Below, piece after piece: positions 51,269-58,779 of a stretch of 64,000 bases of DNA. The translations under genes and the position numbers were made by a program. The stretch's first letter is position 1. The number at the start of each line of letters is the position of its first letter. The DNA comes from a virus. The notes under the pieces are model-generated. The model made no database searches, had not been told where the DNA came from, and worked only from the letters and a program-made list of their open reading frames with translations. The stretch spans positions 25,748 to 89,747 of IMG/VR virus record IMGVR_UViG_3300042731_006881; one strand, given 5' to 3'.

Positions 51269-51867
51269 AATCGGCAAGCAAGTCTGCCCTCGCTGCCCTT
51301 CGAAAGTGCGTCGATTCAAGCCTCAGCGAGTCCGCTCGGGTGGAGCTGTACAACGCCATGTCAACGCTGCTTGGGGAGCTGGTAGCCGACATCTCCCCGG
51401 ACCCTGCCGCGTCACCTCGTCTTCTCGCCACCGACACCGTAGAAGGGAATGACTACAACCCGAACAGGGTAGCAGACCCAGAACTAGATCTACTGGAACA
51501 AAGCATGCGCGCCGACGGCATCACGATGGCTGTCGTGGTGATGCCGGACGGAACTGTAGTAGACGGCTTTCACCGTCGAACTGTCGCTGGCGCAAGGCTT
51601 GGTCGCCGATACATCCCATGCTCCGTGATCGACCGACCGATCGCAGACCGCATGGCTTCAACCGTGCGCCACAACAGGGCACGCGGAAAGCACCAGGTGG
51701 AACTTATGGCTCACCTGGTGCGAGGCATGCTCGAACTCGGGTGGGATGACGAGAAGATCGCTAACGCGCTCGGTATGAGCGTTGAGGAATTGCTCCGGCT
51801 GAAGCAGATGGTCGGGGCTGCCAGGCTGCTCGCAGGAGAGCAGTACACCAGGACGTGGGACCCGTGA
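51265..51867 (+). CDS. ParB/IbrB-like nuclease-domain protein
   Basis: 200 residues from ATG 51265. DGTVVDGFHRRTVAGARLGR is the ParB/Srx (DGxHR) core, with a helix-turn-helix in the C-terminal half (DDEKIANALGMSVEELLRLK). It resembles IbrB, which pairs with the PP-loop protein IbrA; a DUF3440-type gene follows two genes on. Confidence 0.75.
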   Translation: MKSASKSALAALRKCVDSSLSESARVELYNAMSTLLGELVADISPDPAASPRLLATDTVEGNDYNPNRVADPELDLLEQSMRADGITMAVVVMPDGTVVDGFHRRTVAGARLGRRYIPCSVIDRPIADRMASTVRHNRARGKHQVELMAHLVRGMLELGWDDEKIANALGMSVEELLRLKQMVGAARLLAGEQYTRTWDP

Positions 51868-52634
51868 TCGTACTGTGTGCTGACACCGCAGCAGCTCCGG
51901 TTCGAGCACGGCGTGCGCTGTGCGTTCGTCACAAATCATATGAGGCTCCGAACAGCTGCCGCAACATCGTTCTGTGGGACGACTTTCAGGGCTCTTGGAA
52001 GTCACAGTTACACGGGTTTGACACGCTTGTGGTAGTCGGACTGAGCCGCATCATCACGCCTTCGAACCGAGTCAAGGTCGGACAGGTCCTGATGCGCCCC
52101 ATCGACGGCGTTCGGAGAATCTCGGTTGACCGCACGATGTTCATCTCAGAGCCGTGGCGCCTATTCTGGCACTTCAGCTGCATCCGACAGCCGTACCAAG
52201 AGCTTACGGACAGCTATCTTGCGGAGACCCGCTACAAGCAGTCTCTCGATGGATTCCGTGAGGATCCGTTTTCGCTCGCCGAGATCAAGGCGTACTCAGA
52301 CGGAAAAATTCAGGCGCATGGACATCCGTTCTTCGAGTCGTTCGAGGTGACTCGAGTGCCCGTCTCGCAGGAGTGGCACCGTCGGTATGCTGCAGAGAAG
52401 GCGTCAGCGTTCGATGAGGAGCACACACCATCTGCCATCATCAAGCGGCTGGAAGCGGTATCGAGAGAGGCGCTGAAGGATCGCAAGATCCCAACACCAT
52501 CTCGGCTTTTTGCTAACCGTCACCCCGTCGCAATTCAGTCTGACCTGAAGGTGGACGATTTCCTCGTCGGGCGCCTTCGTTACCTAGTTGAGCTCACCAA
52601 TGGCATCCACGAAGCATTTCAACCGCGAGCGTGA
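51864..52634 (+). CDS. Unknown protein of the csf-cysH cluster
   Basis: 256 residues from a GTG in GTGA overlap: VIVLCADTAAAPVRARRALC. It has a central ISEPWRLFWHFSCIRQPYQE and a basic C-terminal domain. It sits between IbrB-like and IbrA-like genes and overlaps the latter. I recognise no family; it may be a partner specific to this cluster. Confidence 0.55.
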   Translation: MIVLCADTAAAPVRARRALCVRHKSYEAPNSCRNIVLWDDFQGSWKSQLHGFDTLVVVGLSRIITPSNRVKVGQVLMRPIDGVRRISVDRTMFISEPWRLFWHFSCIRQPYQELTDSYLAETRYKQSLDGFREDPFSLAEIKAYSDGKIQAHGHPFFESFEVTRVPVSQEWHRRYAAEKASAFDEEHTPSAIIKRLEAVSREALKDRKIPTPSRLFANRHPVAIQSDLKVDDFLVGRLRYLVELTNGIHEAFQPRA

Positions 52635-53685
52635 GGATGTTCTTACAGCAGCTCGTAGGCGCATGTCGATGGTGTTCGACGAGTTCAAACACGTTGTCGT
52701 TAGCGTTTCAGGAGGGAAGGACAGTTCGGTGATCCGTGAGCTGGCGATCGATGAAGCATGCCGCCGAGGCCGCCGCGTATCGATGTTCTTCCTTGACCAA
52801 GAAGCGGAGTACGCAAGCACTGTGTCGATCATGCGCGACTGGATGCACGACACTCGTATAGACCCGATGTGGTACCAGGTTCCAATTCGCATGACCAACG
52901 CAACCAGCCATGCAGAGTACTGGCTGCGCGCTTGGTGGGATGGTGAAGAGTGGATGCGTGAGAAGGACCCAAACGCGATTACCGCTATCGGAGAGAAATA
53001 CCCAACTCGATTCTATGACTTCTTCGAGTGGATGGAGATGCGATCACCGACATCCACAGCCTTCGTGGTTGGGATGCGCGCTCGTGAGTCGCTCAATCGC
53101 CACCGCTCCACAACGAAAGTTGCTGGGTACAGTGACTGGACTTGGAGCACGAAAACGAAGAACCCAGGAGTATTCCGTGTCTACCCGATATACGACTGGT
53201 TTTTTGGAGACGTTTGGAAATTCATCGCAGACAACGGGATATCGTACAACACGCACTATGATAGGATGTTCGCCAAGCATGGCGCAGACGAGAAACGGAT
53301 GCGAGTGTCGAACCTCATCCACGAGCAGGCGTTTCAATGCCTGGCTGATCTTCAGGAGTTCGAACCAGACACATATGATCTACTTATAAAGAGGCTTGGT
53401 GGAGTTCACGCAGCGGCTCTCTATGCTCGCGAGAAGAGTATTTATTCAGCAGGCGAACTCCCGGATACGTTTCCATCGTGGTTGACCTACCGCGACTACC
53501 TTCTAGCCAGCACCCCATGCGACAAAATCGATCGCTTTCGAAAGCGCTTTTCGAAGCAGCCACAAGACGAAGAGACGTACCGCCAGCAGTGCCGTCAAAT
53601 TCTACGCAACGACTGGGAGAACAACGTCCCGGTTCCAAACACGAGAAAGGAAAGGTTGAGGGAGGTATGGTGGGAGAGATTGTAG
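52600..53685 (+). CDS. CysH/IbrA-like PP-loop protein (DUF3440 type)
   Basis: 361 residues from ATG 52600. PP-loop VVSVSGGKDSSVI (SGGKDS 37-42), DQEAEYASTVSIMRDWM, then a long C-terminal region with FFGDVWKFIADNGISYN and FRKRFSKQPQDE, as in IbrA/DUF3440 proteins. CysH-like genes are a known companion of type IV-B systems. Substrate unknown. Confidence 0.8.
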   Translation: MASTKHFNREREDVLTAARRRMSMVFDEFKHVVVSVSGGKDSSVIRELAIDEACRRGRRVSMFFLDQEAEYASTVSIMRDWMHDTRIDPMWYQVPIRMTNATSHAEYWLRAWWDGEEWMREKDPNAITAIGEKYPTRFYDFFEWMEMRSPTSTAFVVGMRARESLNRHRSTTKVAGYSDWTWSTKTKNPGVFRVYPIYDWFFGDVWKFIADNGISYNTHYDRMFAKHGADEKRMRVSNLIHEQAFQCLADLQEFEPDTYDLLIKRLGGVHAAALYAREKSIYSAGELPDTFPSWLTYRDYLLASTPCDKIDRFRKRFSKQPQDEETYRQQCRQILRNDWENNVPVPNTRKERLREVWWERL

Positions 53686-54323
53686 CGTGGAGCGACGTTG
53701 CCATCGTCATCCCGACGATGGAGGAACGGTCGCATCTGCTGTGTCAGCTTGTGGCAGAGCTGCAGCGCGAGTGTCGAGGAGCACAAATTGCCGTCCACTA
53801 CCACGAGCCAGGATCATCGGCGCGGGTAGACTTCCCAGAGACCATCGATCTCGGAATCACAACGGACCGCCGCTGGATCCTGCAGGTCGAGGACGATGTG
53901 TGGCTGTGCCCTGAATTCGGAGATCGGTGCCTGGGCGGAATCCGATACGCTGAGGCGTCCGACGTCTCAGCCGTGACATTCTTCAGTCGTTCGAAGCGCG
54001 ACGTAGAAATGCTATCAATCGGAAAAACTTGGCGCACTCAGTCGCCAGCGTCTTTCTGCATGATGCAGTGCGTGTCGCTGAAAACCGACGCACTACGAGG
54101 GTTTTCTGCATGGGCTCCGACCTGGTACAACGATCCTCGCAATAGCCACCACCAGCACGCCGCAGACCTACTGCTCGGTGCGTGGCTGTCGCGCAACAAG
54201 CGCAAAATGCTGGCTCACATCCCATCATTGGTGCAGCACAGAAAGGTGAAATCGACACTTACTGGTCACCGTGGAGCCAGGCAATCTGATACGTACAGTA
54301 TAGCGTTCGGTGAGGCCCCATGA
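53667..54323 (+). CDS. Glycosyltransferase-like protein
   Basis: 218 residues from ATG 53667 (GTG 53670 possible): MVGEIVAWSDVAIVIPTMEE. IVIPTMEERSHLLCQLVAEL and WILQVEDDVWLCPEFGDRC give a GT-A-like opening and DxD-type acidic motif; then DLLLGAWLSRNKRKMLAHIP. It may modify DNA or another target together with the PP-loop enzymes; this is speculation. Confidence 0.55.
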   Translation: MVGEIVAWSDVAIVIPTMEERSHLLCQLVAELQRECRGAQIAVHYHEPGSSARVDFPETIDLGITTDRRWILQVEDDVWLCPEFGDRCLGGIRYAEASDVSAVTFFSRSKRDVEMLSIGKTWRTQSPASFCMMQCVSLKTDALRGFSAWAPTWYNDPRNSHHQHAADLLLGAWLSRNKRKMLAHIPSLVQHRKVKSTLTGHRGARQSDTYSIAFGEAP

Positions 54324-54661
54324 AGATCAACGATCTGGTCAACGCTGCCGCTTCCGAGGGGTGGCGTGTGCGTCCGCCAGAGTTGGAGAAACACCCGATC
54401 CTCAGTGATAGAGGGGATGTTGTAGGTTTTTTTTGCCCTCATTCAGCAGGCAGAGGAAGGTGGCGTGTTGGACCAATCTATGTGCACCCATCACACCGCG
54501 GTCGCGGGCTCGCTGCGCAGGCATACTCTTGGGCTGACGGAGTTCCTCTGGTAGCGTACACGCACGTCGACAACAAGGCGTCCGCTCGGGTGCACGAAAA
54601 GCTCGGCTTCGTCCGCTGGTACACCACACGCTCAGGCGGGCAGTACTGGAAACGTGACTGA
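54320..54661 (+). CDS. GNAT acetyltransferase
   Basis: 113 residues. IYVHPSHRGRGLAAQAYSWA is the acetyl-CoA loop (RGRGLA), and NKASARVHEKLGFVRWYTT the C-terminal motif B. A small complete GNAT fold. In ATGA overlap with the glycosyltransferase-like gene. Acceptor unknown. Confidence 0.85.
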   Translation: MKINDLVNAAASEGWRVRPPELEKHPILSDRGDVVGFFCPHSAGRGRWRVGPIYVHPSHRGRGLAAQAYSWADGVPLVAYTHVDNKASARVHEKLGFVRWYTTRSGGQYWKRD

Positions 54662-55460
54662 GCCACGCATCACCGACCACGACCGCCGCATCTGGAGGTC
54701 GTGGTCGGTGACTGCGCGCATGCACTCGCGAACTCGCCATCACAAGCGGCGAGTTGAGAAGGCTCGCGCAGTGGTCTCCGATTTCATCGACCGCGATCCG
54801 TCCGCGATCGTCATGTGGAGCGGAGGGAAGGACTCAACTGCGATGACACATCTCGCGCTTGGTGTCTGTCCCACCATAGATGTCATCAGCGAAAAGGACG
54901 ACCTAGACTATCCTGGTGAGCGTGACTATGTAGAGTGCCTAGCGCGTAAGTGGGTCGCTCAACTCACCATAGTTGAGCCTGCTGTGTCCCCAGCAGAGTG
55001 GATGCGCAAGAACGGACTCTCACTCGCTCCTGGAGACGATATCCACGGAAGGGCTGCAGCAATGAGTAAGGATTGCTTCTATAGCGTCGTCGAGGGTGAA
55101 ACAGCAGGGCGCGGTATCATGCTAGGTCTACGCGCTGAGGAGTCCAAGGGTCGCACCGCAAACAGAGCTACCCGTGGTCTCATCTACCACGCTCGCAATC
55201 AGTTGGTAGCGACTCCTCTTGCTGACTGGTCAGGGCTGGACGTGTACGCATACTGTGAGTCGCATGGGATTGAGCTGCTTCCACTCTATCAGTGCGTATC
55301 GCTCATGCACGCGCGTGAGCCGTGGAGACTGCGAAAATCGTGGTGGGTTCCTGGTGCTCATGGGATGACGGGATCAGTCCAGTGGCTCAGACACTACTAC
55401 CCGTCACTGTACTCCAAGCTTGTTCAGTGGTCGCCATCGTCACAATCGCTAGGTGCATGA
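54654..55460 (+). CDS. Second PP-loop (PAPS reductase-like) protein
   Basis: 268 residues from a GTG at 54654. MWSGGKDSTAMTHLAL (SGGKDS 56-61), then MLGLRAEESKGRTANRATRG and PLADWSGLDVYAYCE, typical of CysH-like enzymes such as DndC-type or sulfur-transfer ligases. It closes the cluster. Two different PP-loop proteins in one cluster suggest a modification pathway. Confidence 0.82.
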   Translation: MTEPRITDHDRRIWRSWSVTARMHSRTRHHKRRVEKARAVVSDFIDRDPSAIVMWSGGKDSTAMTHLALGVCPTIDVISEKDDLDYPGERDYVECLARKWVAQLTIVEPAVSPAEWMRKNGLSLAPGDDIHGRAAAMSKDCFYSVVEGETAGRGIMLGLRAEESKGRTANRATRGLIYHARNQLVATPLADWSGLDVYAYCESHGIELLPLYQCVSLMHAREPWRLRKSWWVPGAHGMTGSVQWLRHYYPSLYSKLVQWSPSSQSLGA

Positions 55461-55466
55461 TCCTGC

Positions 55467-55495
55467 TTGCGTCCGTCGTTCGCCGTGACCACAAT
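55467..55495 (+). promoter_or_regulatory. Phage promoter, leaderless type
   Basis: TTGCGT, 17 bases, CACAAT (55490-55495); GTG 55501 and ATG 55504 follow 5 and 8 bases later. Shares GCGTCCGTC and AATACC with the promoter at 55712. Confidence 0.5.
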
Positions 55496-55500
55496 ACCGT

Positions 55501-55692
55501 GTGATGGCACGACGAGCAATCAAGCAAGGGCGGACAGCCAGACTAGAGTTCCGGCTCAGTGACGACGAGCGCGAGTTGGTGGAGATCGTGGCCGAGTCGC
55601 TCGGCTTCGACAAGCCGGGCACGTGGGCGCGGTCGATCGTGCTAGGAGAGGCCAGGAAACTCCGTAATAAGTTGGCGTCCGAAGAAAAATGA
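55501..55692 (+). CDS. Small basic protein, ribbon-helix-helix-like
   Basis: 63 residues (62 from the ATG at 55504). TARLEFRLSDDERELVEIVA, then KPGTWARSIVLGEARK, resembles MobC/ribbon-helix-helix proteins that bind DNA as dimers. Own promoter. It may regulate the accessory genes to its right. Confidence 0.6.
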   Translation: MMARRAIKQGRTARLEFRLSDDERELVEIVAESLGFDKPGTWARSIVLGEARKLRNKLASEEK

Positions 55693-55711
55693 GGAAATCG
55701 ACGGCTCTCTC

Positions 55712-55739
55712 TTGCGTCCGTCAGCGGACGGTGTATAAT
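55712..55739 (+). promoter_or_regulatory. Phage promoter with consensus -10, leaderless type
   Basis: TTGCGT (55712-55717), 16 bases, TATAAT (55734-55739), seven bases to the ATG at 55747. The spacer holds an inverted repeat CCGTC-AGCG-GACGG, a likely operator. Confidence 0.65.
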
Positions 55740-55746
55740 ACCTATC

Positions 55747-55962
55747 ATGACGACGCAAGAGACCACCAAGATGACCGAGTTCGAGACCAGCACCCTTGGC
55801 ACATGGCGCCGCGGCGACGACACACTGACTGCCATGTACTTCGATGTGGACGCCATCCGCATCGTCAACAGCAAGGGAGACGACTTCGTGGTGAGCGTTC
55901 GGGAGTGGATGTCTCGCTATGACGGCATCCGAGACGCTGGATTCACCCGCGCGGCTCACTGA
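55747..55962 (+). CDS. Small acidic protein, monocistronic
   Basis: 71 residues from MTTQETTKMTEFETSTLGTW. Acidic, alpha/beta, with AMYFDVDAIRIVNSKGDDFV. It sits alone between a strong promoter and a GC-rich hairpin, the setting of many moron or anti-defence genes. Function unknown. Confidence 0.65.
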   Translation: MTTQETTKMTEFETSTLGTWRRGDDTLTAMYFDVDAIRIVNSKGDDFVVSVREWMSRYDGIRDAGFTRAAH

Positions 55963-55969
55963 CCAACCA

Positions 55970-55987
55970 GGGCCCCTTCGGGGGCCC
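55970..55987 (+). terminator. GC-rich terminator-like hairpin
   Basis: GGGCCCC / GGGGCCC around TTCG, eight bases after the stop. A tetraloop stem of 7 G-C pairs; no U-run follows, so the terminator may be of an atypical kind. Confidence 0.5.
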
Positions 55988-56050
55988 ACTAGACATTGGG
56001 GATTTCCCATACCTGGAACGGGACTGCAGTGGCCGCGACGCGGAGACACG

Positions 56051-56350
56051 ATGACCTACTACCGAATTCAGCCAGCTGGCTGTGCCCTCGTTGGGCACAA
56101 TAGCGAAGACTGGGATGGCACCGTCATGCCGGGTCGAGTCTGCGCCTACTCGGACCCTGAGCTGTTACTGTCAGGGGAAGGCGACGACTGGTTCCGGAAT
56201 GAGGTATCTGGTTCTGAGGTGGTTGAGTTCGATGGCATCGACCCCGAGTGGCTTGCTGTGGCGAACGCTGGCGTCAGCGTTGTCCCAGTCCGTGAACTCC
56301 GTCGCGCGCCGGCAAGCGAGTGGCTTGCTCGGCGCGGGTGGGAGCCGTGA
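56051..56350 (+). CDS. Small acidic hypothetical protein
   Basis: 99 residues from MTYYRIQPAGCALVGHNSED, with GCGGAGACAC before the ATG. Segment YSDPELLLSGEGDDWFRNEV is acidic. No family. Followed by a 186-base stretch with short stem-loops and the promoter at 56464. Confidence 0.55.
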   Translation: MTYYRIQPAGCALVGHNSEDWDGTVMPGRVCAYSDPELLLSGEGDDWFRNEVSGSEVVEFDGIDPEWLAVANAGVSVVPVRELRRAPASEWLARRGWEP

Positions 56351-56463
56351 GGAGTTGAGACTACCGGGCAGGCGTCCTCCTGCTCGACGGTATCCTGCCA
56401 GGCTTTACGAGCCCTGGAGGAGGAGACTAGTGAACTAAATCGCCACCCGCATCGTTTTCTTGT

Positions 56464-56492
56464 TGCGCGCGCTGATATCAGCGCGCATAATG
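56464..56492 (+). promoter_or_regulatory. Phage promoter with 20-bp perfect palindrome
   Basis: TTGCGC (56464-56469), 17 bases, CATAAT (56487-56492). The palindrome GCGCGCTGATATCAGCGCGC (56468-56487) fills the spacer, a clear operator position. A GCGGGG/CCCCGC hairpin (about 56504-56525) follows in the leader. Confidence 0.6.
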
Positions 56493-56536
56493 GTTGGTGT
56501 CAGCGCGGGGATTCGTTGCCCCGCCAAGGAGGACCA

Positions 56537-56905
56537 ATGGCGTTTTTTGGAACAGAGACAGAGACCTATTACGTGTCGTCACTCAGCGGGCGCATTTATC
56601 TCATCAGCTCCGAGTGCTCCGAGTGCCGAGAGCTCCCAGATGGGGCAGAGGAGGTCACCATGACAGGCGCAATAGCGCATGACGTTCCTCGAGAAGTTTT
56701 CACGAACGACGAGATGTCTTCGTCACAACTCTGGGAGCTGTACTGTGGACAGAACCCCAGCGAATTCATGTCAGGATTGGACGATTTGGGCGACGCGGTT
56801 CACGCCTACGTCTCCGAGTGCGAGTTTTTCACTCACGTCTCCGACGCTGGGCGTGAGTGGATCCAGAAGCGGCTGATTGAGCACGCTGAGAGCGAGCTAG
56901 CCTGA
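56537..56905 (+). CDS. Hypothetical acidic protein
   Basis: 122 residues from MAFFGTETETYYVSSLSGRI after AAGGAGGACCA. Contains SSECSECRELPDGAEE and an acidic helical C-terminus. Controlled by the palindrome-bearing promoter. No recognised family; candidate accessory or anti-defence protein. Confidence 0.6.
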   Translation: MAFFGTETETYYVSSLSGRIYLISSECSECRELPDGAEEVTMTGAIAHDVPREVFTNDEMSSSQLWELYCGQNPSEFMSGLDDLGDAVHAYVSECEFFTHVSDAGREWIQKRLIEHAESELA

Positions 56906-56915
56906 GACCTCAGCC

Positions 56916-56944
56916 ACCCCCCACTCATCATACGAGCGGGGGGT
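56916..56944 (+). terminator. GC-rich terminator-like hairpin
   Basis: ACCCCCC-a-CTC, 7-base loop, GAG-c-GGGGGGT: ten pairs with one internal mismatch, 11 bases after the stop at 56905. No U-run. Confidence 0.5.
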
Positions 56945-56992
56945 AGCGGGGGCCTGAGTGCCACCGACTGGAGACGACGCAATGGGTGGAGG

Positions 56993-57325
56993 ATGAAGCA
57001 ACGAACAAATGACGAGCTCTTGGCGCTCCGCGCTGAGATCAACTCGGAGCTAGCCCGACGCGCTGGCACCGGGATTAAAGTCTGGAGCGATCGCGACGGG
57101 CGCGTCGCGGACACGCCCGACGGCGGAGCAATGCTGAAAGTTCGATGGCGCACGGGGTCATCGCACACTTGGTATCAGAATGTAGTGGCCGCTGAAGCGG
57201 GGCTCGTCGCGCTGGCAGACAAGCACAGGATAGTACCGAACAGAAGTCTAGACGGCAGATTTGCCGTCGATCTAACCTGCGACGGATGTGCCTCATTTGA
57301 GGCATGGGTGGAGGATTGGTCGTGA
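56993..57325 (+). CDS. Hypothetical protein
   Basis: 110 residues from MKQRTNDELLALRAEINSEL. A short coiled coil leads into a beta-rich part (GAMLKVRWRTGSSHTWYQNV) and CDGCASFEAWVEDWS. GGTGGAGG precedes the ATG. Function unknown. Confidence 0.55.
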   Translation: MKQRTNDELLALRAEINSELARRAGTGIKVWSDRDGRVADTPDGGAMLKVRWRTGSSHTWYQNVVAAEAGLVALADKHRIVPNRSLDGRFAVDLTCDGCASFEAWVEDWS

Positions 57326-57345
57326 TGACAACGATAGGAGAGACA

Positions 57346-57780
57346 ATGAACATGATCCAAAAGCGAGTCGTTCGTGACCTCGCGGCTCACGGCCTCTACG
57401 AGGAGGCGCGCCGAGGACTTGCGCGGGACCTCGTGCCAATACTCGCCGCTGATCAGGATCCCCAGGTTCGTGCTCAGGTCTCCAGAACCTGTTCGGATGC
57501 GTACAACGAAGACGTGAGCGCGATCCCTCTCGAGGTACTGAGGACGCTCGCATCCGACCCAGACCCTGGTGTCCGGGAGGCGGTTGCTTATAGCAACCAT
57601 CCTGGGATATGTTTCGATCTTCTCGCCGACCCTTGTTCTGATGTCCGCGCAGGGGTCGCGTATTGGGGTCCGCGTTCCTGCGTGCGCAAGCTACGCAGGG
57701 ACAAGGACCCGGAGGTCCAGAAGTATGTCGCCTGGCGCGACAATGAGCCAAAATGGGATCTCTCACGGAGGTGGAGATGA
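57346..57780 (+). CDS. HEAT-repeat-like protein
   Basis: 144 residues from MNMIQK-, ATG with AGGAG six bases before. Repeated helical pairs: LARDLVPILAADQDPQVRAQ, LRTLASDPDPGVREAVA, LLADPCSDVRAGVA. Likely a small protein-binding scaffold. Unusual in a phage accessory region. Confidence 0.6.
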   Translation: MNMIQKRVVRDLAAHGLYEEARRGLARDLVPILAADQDPQVRAQVSRTCSDAYNEDVSAIPLEVLRTLASDPDPGVREAVAYSNHPGICFDLLADPCSDVRAGVAYWGPRSCVRKLRRDKDPEVQKYVAWRDNEPKWDLSRRWR

Positions 57781-58268
57781 AAACGATATTCGAAAAAGTC
57801 TCCGCAGCGCTAACGGCGCTGACGCTAGGCGACGATCCAACGCAACTCCTGCGAGAGGCGTTGTGCGAGATGGCCCCCGCTGTGGAGCGTGAGATCGCGC
57901 TACTCGCCGAGATCGAACGAATGCGATTGGAACGCGACCGCATGCAGTCGGAGCTCGAAGAGCGCGACCGCCGTCACGAAACCCTGCGCGCAGAGCGTGA
58001 CGAACAACGACGCAAATGCGCCGAGCTCGCCAGCAGCATGGCGTTCGTTCAACGCCGCGCTGCTCAGCGAGAGGAGAGAGCCGCTCAAATGCGAGAACGC
58101 TGGCTAGCGGCGTGCCCGCCAGCTCGCCTGGTGCAGGTTCCGGTCTTCGTTGGCCCGGGCACCGAGATCGAAGTTCGGCGTCTCGGAAGAGAGCGCGATG
58201 CGCTTCTGGACGAGATTTCAGACTTGCGCCATGCGCGCCGTGAAGAGGAGCAAACATGCGTGAAATAG
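57777..58268 (+). CDS. Coiled-coil protein
   Basis: 163 residues from MKTIFEKVSAALTALTLGDD in ATGA overlap. A continuous coiled coil of about 70 residues (ERMRLERDRMQSELEERDRR) precedes a C-terminal globular part. No family. Confidence 0.55.
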   Translation: MKTIFEKVSAALTALTLGDDPTQLLREALCEMAPAVEREIALLAEIERMRLERDRMQSELEERDRRHETLRAERDEQRRKCAELASSMAFVQRRAAQREERAAQMRERWLAACPPARLVQVPVFVGPGTEIEVRRLGRERDALLDEISDLRHARREEEQTCVK

Positions 58269-58747
58269 GGCCCTACGCCACTCTCGTTGATGATGAAGGC
58301 TACCCCCGCCCCGAGAGCTTGGACGAGGGGGTCGCACTCTACCCAGACGAGCCGTGCTGCGATGTGAGTCTCCTCACGCAGTACGGGCTGTGGGGGCACG
58401 GACAGTTCCGGTTCGCGTCGGAGGGATGGTATATCCGTACCGACATGCCGTACTTCCCGCTGGTCCTCGCCTGGGGCATCCGCCCCGGGGCGACGGACGA
58501 CGAGAGAACTGTGTACGCCGCGGACTACTCGGTTCCGCGGGTTAGCGAGTCGGCTTTTGCCGACCATGAGTACGCAATCAGATACGGTCGTGGCCGGTAC
58601 TCCGGAGGCGCGATGCACTACAGAGCGGCGGATCGTTGTGCGTTGTGCGCCGACGACTCGGCTTTGCGCCGAGCAATCGCCCTGGAGCAACAGACGAGGC
58701 AGAAATACGGACTTCCGAGCATCTATGCCCCAGACACAGTGGGATGA
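58256..58747 (+). CDS. Hypothetical protein
   Basis: 163 residues with AGAGGAGCAAAC before the ATG: MREIGPYATLVDDEGYPRPE. Aromatic-rich middle (TQYGLWGHGQFRFASEGWYI). After its stop comes an ACGT-AA-ACGT stem with TTTTTT (58752-58766), a plausible terminator. Function unknown. Confidence 0.55.
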   Translation: MREIGPYATLVDDEGYPRPESLDEGVALYPDEPCCDVSLLTQYGLWGHGQFRFASEGWYIRTDMPYFPLVLAWGIRPGATDDERTVYAADYSVPRVSESAFADHEYAIRYGRGRYSGGAMHYRAADRCALCADDSALRRAIALEQQTRQKYGLPSIYAPDTVG

Positions 58748-58779
58748 GTCACGTAAACGTTTTTTGGATGTAGCTAGCA

